A DNA stretch of 64,000 nucleotides from Saprospiraceae bacterium. GTDB lineage: Bacteria > Bacteroidota > Bacteroidia > Chitinophagales > Saprospiraceae. Positions 56,974 through 64,000 of the stretch are shown here, one piece after another (the stretch's first letter is position 1; every line of letters starts with the position of its first letter). The stretch covers positions 275,525 through 339,524 of the forward strand of contig JADJWN010000003.1 of the NCBI GenBank assembly GCA_016716335.1, read 5' to 3'. The position numbers were made by a program, and so were the translations under genes. The notes under the pieces were generated by a model, which worked only from the letters and a program-made list of their open reading frames with translations, did no database searches and had not been told where the DNA came from.

Positions 56974-57573
56974 ATGCTTAAAATAGGTATTACTGGAGGT
57001 ATCGGTTCAGGTAAAACCACGGTTTGCAAGGCATTTGAGGCGCTGGGTATTCCTGTGTATTATGCAGATGCGGAGGCTAAGAAAATACTGTCATCCGATC
57101 CTGCTGTAAAACGGAGTGTAAAAAAATTACTGGGAGACCAAAGCTATTTTTCCAACGGTAAGCCCAACCGTAAGTATATAGCTGCATTGGTGTTTAATGA
57201 CAAAACACTGCTTGCCAAACTCAATGAAATTGTTCACCCTGCGGTGGCTCTGCACAGTTCGCGATGGTTTGAATCTCTGAAAAATGAATATCCCTATGCA
57301 CTAAAAGAGGCAGCACTGATGATTGAATCCGGCAGCTATAAGGAAATGCACCAGCTTATTGTAGTGACAGCTCCTGAGAACATCAGAATCCAGAGAGTAG
57401 TAAAAAGAGACAAACTCAGCGAAGAAGAGGTAAAAAAAAGAATTCAGAGCCAGATGCCTGAAATGGAGAAACTGAAATATGCCAATTTTGTCATCTGTAA
57501 TGATGGTGAGAATTCAGTGATTCTGCAAGTGTGGAATATTCATCAGAAAATATTGAAAAGAAAGGCTCACTGA
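56974..57573 (+). CDS. coaE: Dephospho-CoA kinase
   Basis: Last step of CoA synthesis: phosphorylation of the ribose 3'-hydroxyl of dephospho-CoA. The 199 residues match the family. P-loop GITGGIGSGKTTVCKAFEALGIPVYYADAEAK starts the protein. NEIVHPAV follows, then the lid region RIQRVVKRDKLSEEEVKKRIQSQMP and the end NFVICNDGE. It directly follows the small membrane protein gene with no gap. Confidence 0.95.
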   Translation: MLKIGITGGIGSGKTTVCKAFEALGIPVYYADAEAKKILSSDPAVKRSVKKLLGDQSYFSNGKPNRKYIAALVFNDKTLLAKLNEIVHPAVALHSSRWFESLKNEYPYALKEAALMIESGSYKEMHQLIVVTAPENIRIQRVVKRDKLSEEEVKKRIQSQMPEMEKLKYANFVICNDGENSVILQVWNIHQKILKRKAH

Positions 57574-57673
57574 TATTATTTTCGCTCTTCCTTCAACCAA
57601 AAGTCATTTGCATCGATTTATTCATTGCCTAAACAGCAATTATTCATTTTGATCTTTCAAAACCTGCAATACT

Positions 57674-58183
57674 ATGTTTCTGGATTTAATAGCACTTGAC
57701 AATCACTCCAAAGTATGGATATATCAGTCCAAGGATCAGATGGATGATGATACTGTCCGGTCTGTCAATGCTGACCTTCGCGATTTTCTGAACTACTGGA
57801 CCAGCCACAACAGGCAGCTTTATACCTATGGCAATATATTTCATCACCGTTTCGTGACGATTTTTGTTGACGAAACCCATGCTGATGCCAGCGGATGCTC
57901 TATTGATAAATCGGTGCACTTTATAGAAAGTCTGGAAATGAAATACGGTCTCTCACTTTTTGACAGAGAAAATGTGGCCATTATGGAAAAACAGTTTGAC
58001 GAAGAAGGGGAGGATATCAGCACAATTTATACGCTACCTCTGTCGGGACTTAAAGATGCATTAAAGGAAGGCAGAATAAATGAGCAAACCCTGGTATTTA
58101 ACAATCTCGTAAAAACCAAAGAGGAGTTTTTAAAAAAATGGATAGTCCCCCTGCATCAATCCTGGCACAAAAGATTCATCTGA
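57674..58183 (+). CDS. Conserved Bacteroidota hypothetical protein
   Basis: A 169-residue cytoplasmic protein with no membrane segment. It resembles a family common in Bacteroidota and sometimes mislabelled as an ABC transporter ATPase, but there is no Walker motif. Marked segments are VWIYQSKDQMDDDTVRSVNADLRDFLNYW, FVTIFVDETHADASGCSIDKSVHFI and FNNLVKTKEEFLKKWIVPL. Its function is unknown. Confidence 0.75.
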   Translation: MFLDLIALDNHSKVWIYQSKDQMDDDTVRSVNADLRDFLNYWTSHNRQLYTYGNIFHHRFVTIFVDETHADASGCSIDKSVHFIESLEMKYGLSLFDRENVAIMEKQFDEEGEDISTIYTLPLSGLKDALKEGRINEQTLVFNNLVKTKEEFLKKWIVPLHQSWHKRFI

Positions 58184-58209
58184 TATTATCTGACGTTGGT
58201 ATATCAGGA

Positions 58210-58240
58210 TTGACAGTGGTTTTTGATACAGTTATTTTTG
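58210..58240 (+). promoter_or_regulatory. Promoter of the Spo0M-like gene
   Basis: TTG (58210-58212), a 20-nt spacer and TATTTTTG (58233-58240), which is the ideal Bacteroidota geometry. It lies 18 nt before the ATG. Confidence 0.6.
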
Positions 58241-58257
58241 AAGTTTAAACCGGAATC

Positions 58258-58725
58258 ATGTTTGGTAAAGTAAAAAAAGTTTTAGGAATCGAAGGTGTAA
58301 AGCTGCAGCTCATCATTCCTGACAAAGTGAATAAAAATGCCGGATTGCTTCAGGGCATTGTGAAACTTACTGCACTCAGTGATAATAATGTGGTCGAAGA
58401 AATCGAAATCATCATGATCGAAAAATACACCCGTGGACGAAAGGAAAATCAGTTGATTGATGAGTATCCCATGGGAAAATCAATCATGAGGCAACGACTA
58501 AATATCTCCAGAAATGATGTTCTGGAGATTCCCTTCGAGCTGAATTTTCAATATGCACAGTCCGAAATGGATAAAATTGCAGACAGGGGAATTATATCCA
58601 AAGCCTTGGTCGGACTGGCTAAAAAGCTTAAAGGGGTAAAATCGGAATTTTATGTAAAGGCAGAAGCTAAAATCAAGGGTACTACACTGAATCCCTTCGA
58701 TAAAGTCACGGTAAATTTATTCTGA
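58258..58725 (+). CDS. Spo0M/arrestin-fold-like protein
   Basis: A 155-residue protein with a beta-rich pattern (KLQLIIPDKVNKNAGLLQGIVKLTAL, VVEEIEIIMIEKYTRG, DVLEIPFELNF, SEFYVKAEAKIKGTTLNPFDKVTVNLF). It recalls the Spo0M/arrestin-like sandwich family. The resemblance is by pattern only, so confidence in the name is moderate. It has its own promoter. Confidence 0.6.
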   Translation: MFGKVKKVLGIEGVKLQLIIPDKVNKNAGLLQGIVKLTALSDNNVVEEIEIIMIEKYTRGRKENQLIDEYPMGKSIMRQRLNISRNDVLEIPFELNFQYAQSEMDKIADRGIISKALVGLAKKLKGVKSEFYVKAEAKIKGTTLNPFDKVTVNLF

Positions 58726-58806
58726 CAATGCTCATGCACCTGCTGTTGAAAGCAGGATTTATCAGAACAGCCCATCGCTGCAATATGTAGGATGAAAAGA
58801 AAAAAA

Positions 58807-58832
58807 GGATGTCTGAACGTGGTCAGACATCC
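58807..58832 (-). terminator. Terminator after katG
   Basis: Perfect 10-bp stem GGATGTCTGA / TCAGACATCC with a 6-nt loop. On the minus strand it is followed by a T-rich run (the A run 58797-58806 on plus). It lies 75 nt after the katG stop. It could also stop transcription from the left. Confidence 0.75.
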
Positions 58833-58906
58833 CCTGGTATTTATCTTCCGATGAAAATTCTGTCAATAGTTTCCGAGCTGACACGGAGCTATTTCTTGTT
58901 GAATTT

Positions 58907-61078
58907 TTACTGGAGGTCGTATCTGTCGGCATTCATCACCTTGTTCCATGCTTTTACAAAATCCTTCACAAATTTCTCTTTGTTGTCATTTTGTGCATAA
59001 AACTCGGCATATGCTCTCAAAATCGAATTAGATCCAAATACGAGATCTACTCTTGTAGCAGTCCATCGTGTTTGGCCGGATTTTCTATCGACAATCTTAT
59101 ACATATTTTCTCCGGCAGGTTGCCATTTGTAGCGCATATCTGTCAGATTGACGAAGAAATCATTGGTCAATACTCCGGGCTTGTCAGTGAACACTCCATG
59201 TTTGGTATTACCGTAGTTGGTATCCAGTACTCTCATTCCACCGATCAGTACAGTCATTTCCGGAGCAGTCAGACCCAAAAGCTGAGCTTTGTCCAGAAGC
59301 AATTCTTCAGGATTGACAGCATAGTTTTTCTTCAGCCAGTTTCTGAACCCATCATGCAGAGGCTCCAGATACTGGAATGATTCTACATCTGTCATTTCCT
59401 GAGTGGCATCTCCTCTGCCCGGGCTGAAGGGCACCTTAATATCCACACCGGCATTTTTTGCTGCTTTTTCAACAGCCGCTGTACCACCGAGTACAATAAG
59501 GTCTGCCATGCTGACTTTTTTGTCCAAAGAGGCCTGAAGTTCTTCAAGTTTTTTCAGCACCTTTGTGAGTCTTTCGGGCTCATTACCTTCCCATTCAATC
59601 TGAGGATGGAGTCTTATTCTGGCTCCGTTGGCTCCTCCTCTGAAGTCTGATCCTCTGAATGTTCTGGCACTATCCCAGGCAGTGGCTATCAATTCTGACT
59701 GTGACAGGCCGCAATTCAGGATTTTATCTTTCAGTGATTCGATTTCAGCATCAGAAAGAGTATAATCCACAGTCGGGATAGGATCCTGCCAGATCAGGTC
59801 TTCCTTGGGTACGTCAGGACCCAGATATCTGCTTTTCGGACCGAGGTCTCTGTGTGTAAGCTTAAACCATGCTCTTGCAAAGACTTCTTCAAAGTATTTG
59901 GGATCTCTGTAAAATTTCTCAGATATTTTTCTGTATTCCGGGTCCATCTTCATGGCCATATCTGCATCGGTCATGATAGGATTTCTTCTTACCCCCGGGA
60001 TATGGGCATCCAATGGCTTGTCTTCCTCCTTGATATTGATGGGCTCCCACTGCCATGCACCTGCAGGACTTTTTTTCAGTTCCCAGTCATAGTTGAGCAA
60101 TAGGTGGAAATAAGTATGGTTCCATCTGTCCGGAGTAGAGGTCCATGCACCTTCCAGTCCGCTGGATACAGTATCCTCCGCATTTCCTTTGCCCTTAGGA
60201 TTAATCCAGCCGAAGCCCTGATGATGGATTTCTTCACCCTCAGGGTTGGGACCTAATATTGAAGCATCACCATTGCCATGGGCTTTACCTACTGTGTGAC
60301 CACCTGCTGTCAATGCAACGGTTTCCTCATCATTCATCGCCATCCGCTTGAAGGTGGTGCGTACATCATGGGCTGTCTTTATTGGATCGGGCTTACCGTC
60401 CACACCTTCCGGATTGACGTATATCAATCCCATCTGTACAGCGGCCAATGGATTTTCCAGAGATTCGCTGTGACCGTTTTCTGCATATCGGTCTTTGCCG
60501 AGCCATTCTTTTTCTGCACCCCAGTAGATATCTTTTTCGGGATGCCAGATGTCTTCTCTTCCTCCGGCAAATCCAAAGGTTTTGAAGCCCATAGACTCAT
60601 ATGCCATATTGCCGGCAAGGATAAATAAATCTGCCCAGGACAATTTATTACCATACTTCTGCTTGATGGGCCATAGCAGTCTTCTCGCCTTATCCAGATT
60701 GGCATTATCCGGCCAGCTGTTGAGAGGTGCAAATCTCTGATTGCCCGTGTTGGCACCACCTCTACCGTCTGCTACTCTGTAAGTACCGGCTGCATGCCAG
60801 GCCATTCTGATCATCAGGCCTCCATAGTGCCCCCAATCCGCAGGCCACCAGTCCTGGCTTTCGGTCATCAGTTTTTTCAGATCTGTTTTTACGGCTTCCA
60901 GATCCAGTTTTTTGAATTCTTCTCTGTAATTGAAATCTTCATCCGTAGGTTTGGTCTTTCTGTCATGCTGGTGAAGTATGTCCAGATTTAGTGACTTGGG
61001 CCACCAATCGGTGACGGATTTGTGTGATTCTGTGTTCGCCCCGTGATGGAAGGGACATTTAGCTACATTGGTTTCCAT
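58907..61078 (-). CDS. katG: Catalase-peroxidase
   Basis: KatG removes hydrogen peroxide as a bifunctional haem enzyme. The product has 723 residues, normal length. The distal site is RMAWHAAGTYR (Arg91, Trp94, His95) and the proximal His261 is in GGHTVGKAHG. The Trp94-Tyr220-Met246 adduct residues are all present (GLIYVNPEG, FKRMAMND). The C-terminal copy domain has WDSARTFRGSDFRGGANGARIRL. It starts 11 nt after the perR-like gene and has no separate promoter, so the two form an operon. Confidence 0.97.
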   Translation of the reverse strand: METNVAKCPFHHGANTESHKSVTDWWPKSLNLDILHQHDRKTKPTDEDFNYREEFKKLDLEAVKTDLKKLMTESQDWWPADWGHYGGLMIRMAWHAAGTYRVADGRGGANTGNQRFAPLNSWPDNANLDKARRLLWPIKQKYGNKLSWADLFILAGNMAYESMGFKTFGFAGGREDIWHPEKDIYWGAEKEWLGKDRYAENGHSESLENPLAAVQMGLIYVNPEGVDGKPDPIKTAHDVRTTFKRMAMNDEETVALTAGGHTVGKAHGNGDASILGPNPEGEEIHHQGFGWINPKGKGNAEDTVSSGLEGAWTSTPDRWNHTYFHLLLNYDWELKKSPAGAWQWEPINIKEEDKPLDAHIPGVRRNPIMTDADMAMKMDPEYRKISEKFYRDPKYFEEVFARAWFKLTHRDLGPKSRYLGPDVPKEDLIWQDPIPTVDYTLSDAEIESLKDKILNCGLSQSELIATAWDSARTFRGSDFRGGANGARIRLHPQIEWEGNEPERLTKVLKKLEELQASLDKKVSMADLIVLGGTAAVEKAAKNAGVDIKVPFSPGRGDATQEMTDVESFQYLEPLHDGFRNWLKKNYAVNPEELLLDKAQLLGLTAPEMTVLIGGMRVLDTNYGNTKHGVFTDKPGVLTNDFFVNLTDMRYKWQPAGENMYKIVDRKSGQTRWTATRVDLVFGSNSILRAYAEFYAQNDNKEKFVKDFVKAWNKVMNADRYDLQ

Positions 61079-61089
61079 ATGATATGTGT

Positions 61090-61515
61090 TTATGTGTGTT
61101 TAAATTCTCCGGTAATCTGCAGGGTGATGTCCTGAATGTTGAACCCTGTAATATTTTTGTTTTTAAAATACTGACTGATAAGAGCATCAAGTTCCGGATC
61201 TTCATAATCTTCAATTCTGTCTGTATGGACACAATAAAGATGGTGATGCTTTTCAAAAATCGCATCATACCTCATCACATCCTTTTCTGATTTAACTTTT
61301 TTGAGCAATTCATTATCTACAAGTGTATCAAGGATCTTATAGACTGTGCCTACTGAGATTTCTGGATGATTTACCTTGATGTACTCAATGATCTGTTCGG
61401 CTGTCGGGTGGGTTTTGAGACTGACCACGGCTTCATACACTGCGAGTCGCTGTGGGGTCACCTTCAGACCTTTTTTTTTGAGCAGAGCAATGATGTTCTC
61501 TTTTGGCATTATCAT
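61090..61515 (-). CDS. Fur/PerR-family peroxide regulator
   Basis: A 141-residue metal-dependent repressor of the Fur family, most like PerR. The winged helix reads GLKVTPQRLAVYEAVVSLKTHPTAEQIIEYIKVNHPEISVGTVYKILDTLVD. A metal-binding segment KHHHLYCVHTDRIEDYEDPEL follows. The second zinc CxxC pair of many Fur proteins is absent. The start is either the ATG at 61515 or the one at 61509. It lies directly upstream of katG, and an inverted repeat overlaps its start, suggesting autoregulation and control of katG. Confidence 0.9.
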   Translation of the reverse strand: MIMPKENIIALLKKKGLKVTPQRLAVYEAVVSLKTHPTAEQIIEYIKVNHPEISVGTVYKILDTLVDNELLKKVKSEKDVMRYDAIFEKHHHLYCVHTDRIEDYEDPELDALISQYFKNKNITGFNIQDITLQITGEFKHT

Positions 61516-61543
61516 TCTAAAATAGAATTATTCGCCAAAGATA
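61514..61543 (-). promoter_or_regulatory. perR-katG promoter with Per-box-like operator
   Basis: On the minus strand the -7 motif TATCTTTG lies at 61536-61543. Next to it, ATTCTA-AAA-TAGAAT (61514-61528) forms a 6-3-6 inverted repeat resembling a 7-1-7 Fur/PerR box. It would cover the transcription start, a position suited to repression. No TTG is seen at normal spacing. Confidence 0.55.
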
Positions 61544-61851
61544 ATTATTCTTCTTTGAGATAACACTAATTAACAAAAATTTAGCATTTAAAAAAATTGA
61601 CCTTAACTGTGAGGTAGTAGCCGACTATCAGCTCATTGGGTAATTAACATATCTCAAAAACAAACGATCCAAAAGATCAGTTCAAAAGCGGGATGATGAT
61701 ATTTATCATATACTGAAAAAACCAGAAAGGGTAGGTTATTCAGTAAATATCACACTGATGCAGATCGTGGAAATCTGTATGTGATTGAAAGAGGAAATCA
61801 ATTATCAAAATCTGGATATTTCTGCCAGATTCTTTATTATTTCAAGGATTT
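61544..61851. other. Non-coding gap between perR and ychF
   Basis: About 310 nt, AT-rich. I find no ORF with coding character, no RNA gene and no repeat shared with other parts of the window. Confidence 0.5.
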
Positions 61852-62949
61852 TTACACATTAAAGCGAAAATGCATGACATCTCCGTCTTCCACTACATAT
61901 TCTTTGCCTTCCACATTGAGTTTGCCTGCTTCTTTTACTGCTGCTTCACTGCCGTAATGCACAAAATCCTGATATTTGATGACTTCTGCCCGAATAAATC
62001 CCTTTTCGAAATCTGTATGAATGACTCCGGCTGCCTGCGGAGCTTTCCATCCGCTTTGTATGGTCCATGCACGTACTTCCTTGACACCGGCGGTAAAATA
62101 GGTGCGCAGGTTGAGCAGTTTATAGGCCGCTCTGATGACTTTATTCACACCCGGCTCATCCAATCCCATGGCTTCGATAAATTCCATCCTTTCTTCCTTG
62201 CTTTCCAGCTCTGCAATTTCAGCTTCTAAACCGGCACAAATAAGAATAACCTCAGCCGGTTCATCCTTAATGGCTTGTCTGAATCTTTCGGTGTGTACAT
62301 TTCCGGATTGGATGGAGCCTTCGTCCACATTGCACACATACAAAACAGGCTTGGAGGTGAGAAGGTAAAAATCCTTGTACAATTCAGCCATATTGTCTTC
62401 GACGGGGAAGCTTCTTGCCGGCTTTCCTTCCATCAGATGTTTGAGCAATTTTTCAGCCCACTCTGCATTGGCAGCATCGTCCTTGCTGCCGGATTTGGAT
62501 TGTTTCTTGAGTTTATCCACTCTTTTTTCCATGGTTTCGATATCCTTGAATATCAGTTCCAGGTCTATGATTTCTTTATCTCTTACAGGATCTACACTGC
62601 CATCTACATGGATGACATTGTCGTCTTCAAAGCATCTTACCACGTGTATGATGGCATCCACTTCACGGATGTTGGCCAGAAACTGATTGCCCAGTCCCTC
62701 ACCCTTACTGGCTCCCTTGATGAGACCTGCAATATCCAGAATTTCAACCGTAGTGGGTATCACTTTCTGAGGATTGACCAATTCCGCCAACTTGTCCAAT
62801 CTTGGATCCGGTACAGTAATGACTCCCAGATTGGGCTCTTTGGTAGCAAAGGGATAATTAGCTGCCAGTGCCTTGGCTGAGGTTAATGCATTGAAGAGTG
62901 TGGATTTTCCCACGTTGGGCAGGCCTACGATACCGCATTGAAGTCCCAT
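61852..62949 (-). CDS. ychF: Redox-regulated ATPase/GTPase YchF
   Basis: YchF is a ribosome-associated P-loop NTPase of the Obg class, with preference for ATP. The product has 365 residues, the normal length. G1 is GIVGLPNVGKSTLFNALTSAKA, G3 region DIAGLIKGASKGEGLGNQFL, G4-like VCNVDEG, and the C-terminal TGS-like domain carries TYFTAGVKEVRAWTIQSGWKAPQAAGVIHTDFEKGFIRAEV. It ends in GDVMHFRFNV as usual. Confidence 0.96.
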   Translation of the reverse strand: MGLQCGIVGLPNVGKSTLFNALTSAKALAANYPFATKEPNLGVITVPDPRLDKLAELVNPQKVIPTTVEILDIAGLIKGASKGEGLGNQFLANIREVDAIIHVVRCFEDDNVIHVDGSVDPVRDKEIIDLELIFKDIETMEKRVDKLKKQSKSGSKDDAANAEWAEKLLKHLMEGKPARSFPVEDNMAELYKDFYLLTSKPVLYVCNVDEGSIQSGNVHTERFRQAIKDEPAEVILICAGLEAEIAELESKEERMEFIEAMGLDEPGVNKVIRAAYKLLNLRTYFTAGVKEVRAWTIQSGWKAPQAAGVIHTDFEKGFIRAEVIKYQDFVHYGSEAAVKEAGKLNVEGKEYVVEDGDVMHFRFNV

Positions 62950-63168
62950 AAATCGAATATCTTTTGATAAAGCGGCGGCAAAGGTACATGATTAAAGTCT
63001 TATACCCAAATGCACTTGTAAATACAGTATTCAACCTGGTCCTTCGATCCATAAATGTCTGTTTATACATTAAGATGCTTCTTATTTGCAAAGCAATATT
63101 TGTTAAAGGTGAGAATCCCTGGAAAATTCCTTTTCTTTGCAGCCTGAAAGCCCTAATACACCCTTACC

Positions 63169-63642
63169 ATGAATATTGCGGTATTTCCCGGGTCTTTTGA
63201 TCCCATCACCACCGGACATGTGGATATTGTCCGCAGAGCCCTGCCCTTGTTTGACAAGATTATAGTGGCTGTCGGTGTCAATAATCAGAAACAGGCGCTC
63301 TTTTCATTAGAAAAAAGGCTGGACTGGCTCAGGGATGTATTCAGAGAGATGCCCAAGGTCGAAATTTCATACTTCGAGGGACTTACCGTAAAATTCTGCG
63401 AACAGCAAAATGCCAGATTCCTGATCCGGGGATTGAGAAATGCTTCGGATTTTGACTATGAAAAAACCATTTCGCAGTTGAACACTATTATCGGAAATAA
63501 TGTTGAAACCATATTCCTCATAAGTCAGCCCGAATATTCACACATCAGTTCTACCATTGTACGTGAAATCATTAAAGGCAAAGGAAATGTGGCGCCTTTT
63601 GTGCCGGCCATTATTTCTGATGATCTGAATAAAAATTATTGA
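63169..63642 (+). CDS. coaD: Phosphopantetheine adenylyltransferase
   Basis: Penultimate step of CoA synthesis: adenylation of 4'-phosphopantetheine. The product has 157 residues. The nucleotidyltransferase site FPGSFDPITTGHVDIVRRA (TxGH) opens the protein. Then RLDWLRDVF, the block LIRGLRNASDFDYEKTISQLN and the late SHISSTIVREI confirm it. It is followed by pruA with a 19-nt gap. Confidence 0.97.
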   Translation: MNIAVFPGSFDPITTGHVDIVRRALPLFDKIIVAVGVNNQKQALFSLEKRLDWLRDVFREMPKVEISYFEGLTVKFCEQQNARFLIRGLRNASDFDYEKTISQLNTIIGNNVETIFLISQPEYSHISSTIVREIIKGKGNVAPFVPAIISDDLNKNY

Positions 63643-63661
63643 AACCAAATATTAATCAGCT

Positions 63662-64000
63662 ATGTCCAATGCAATTTTTACCGTACCCCGGGCAGTCAAT
63701 GAGCCCGTTTTGGCTTATGCGCCGGGATCTGTGGAAAGAAAACAGCTTAAACAAGCTTTACAGAATTTAAAGTCCGTTGAGGTGGATATACCCATGTATA
63801 TAGGCGGTGAAAAAGTATTCACACAGAATCGCCGCAGAATTCACCCTCCTCACGACATTAATCATACCTTGGGTTATCATGCCATCGGAGATGCCGGTCA
63901 CGTCCGCCAGGCTATTGATGCTGCGCTTAAGGCCAAAAAGCAATGGGAGGCTACCTCCTGGGAGGAGCGTGCAGCTATTTTTCTAAAAGCTGCCGATCTG
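63662..64000 (+). CDS. pruA: 1-pyrroline-5-carboxylate dehydrogenase, N-terminal part
   Basis: An aldehyde dehydrogenase converting glutamate semialdehyde to glutamate in proline breakdown. The first 113 residues are seen and the gene runs off the right edge. MSNAIFTVPRAVNEPVLAYAPGS, YIGGEKVF, RIHPPHDINHTLGYHAIGD and AALKAKKQWEATSWEERAAIFLKAADL match the start of Bacteroidota PruA proteins. The catalytic residues lie beyond the window. Confidence 0.9.
   Translation, partial: MSNAIFTVPRAVNEPVLAYAPGSVERKQLKQALQNLKSVEVDIPMYIGGEKVFTQNRRRIHPPHDINHTLGYHAIGDAGHVRQAIDAALKAKKQWEATSWEERAAIFLKAADL

Noticed and set aside
57674..58183. ABC transporter ATPase, a label sometimes used for this family
   Set aside because: No Walker A, Walker B or signature motif is present in the protein.

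Overview
The window is chromosomal DNA of a member of the phylum Bacteroidota, most likely of the Saprospiria/Chitinophagia side. It carries the type IX secretion system (T9SS) core gldK-gldL-gldM-gldN behind a PorP/SprF-like gene. Several proteins end in T9SS C-terminal sorting domains. A bacillithiol gene (bshC) is present, and Bacteroidota-type promoters (TTG, about 19-20 nt, TAnnTTTG) can be seen. There is no rRNA or tRNA, no CRISPR array, no prophage and no recognisable transposase gene.

Layout. 1-6 kb: recG (minus, broken by indels), rbfA, ppx, two envelope proteins, an MBL-fold hydrolase. 5-11 kb: T9SS locus (porP-like, gldKLMN, terminator). 11-26 kb: housekeeping and envelope genes (TonB receptor, mltG, panB, accD, bshC, dienelactone hydrolase, VF530 protein, GNAT, HhH outer-membrane protein, Smr protein, Fic protein, pgk, gapA). 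26-35.2 kb: an accessory island of three tandem units of about 3.1 kb. Each unit has a leader with a pentanucleotide microsatellite, a small Cys-rich secreted protein, a perfect hairpin, and a 600-residue repeat (receptor-L-domain-like) protein with a T9SS tail. 35.3-40.4 kb: a copper monooxygenase/cytochrome c protein with a thioredoxin-like partner and a toxin-antitoxin pair between two direct copies of a roughly 208-bp non-coding repeat, then two inverted-repeat-bounded MITE-like elements around a CHAP lipoprotein and a GC-rich 20-bp minisatellite. 40.4-64 kb: ubiX, folC, rRNA methyltransferase, a low-complexity tract, kmo, a Rieske oxygenase, a phosphodiesterase, miaA, an acyltransferase, asparaginase, osmC, a NadR-like kinase, a GldM-C-like protein, penicillin acylase, coaE, katG-perR, ychF, coaD and the start of pruA.

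How it fits together. GldKLMN with the PorP-like protein would export and anchor the sorting-domain proteins seen here (three L-domain proteins and the copper monooxygenase). panB, coaE and coaD belong to CoA synthesis. perR-katG looks like a peroxide-responsive operon with an operator at its promoter.

Main candidate for something new: the triplicated two-gene surface cassette. The proteins have near-identical ends and divergent cores, and each unit has a different number of 5-bp repeats in its leader. This is the signature expected of a diversifying, possibly phase-variable, cell-surface recognition system. A caution: at least ten genes, most of them conserved, are interrupted by single-base indels, mostly in short homopolymers. 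I read these as probable sequence errors rather than real pseudogenes.
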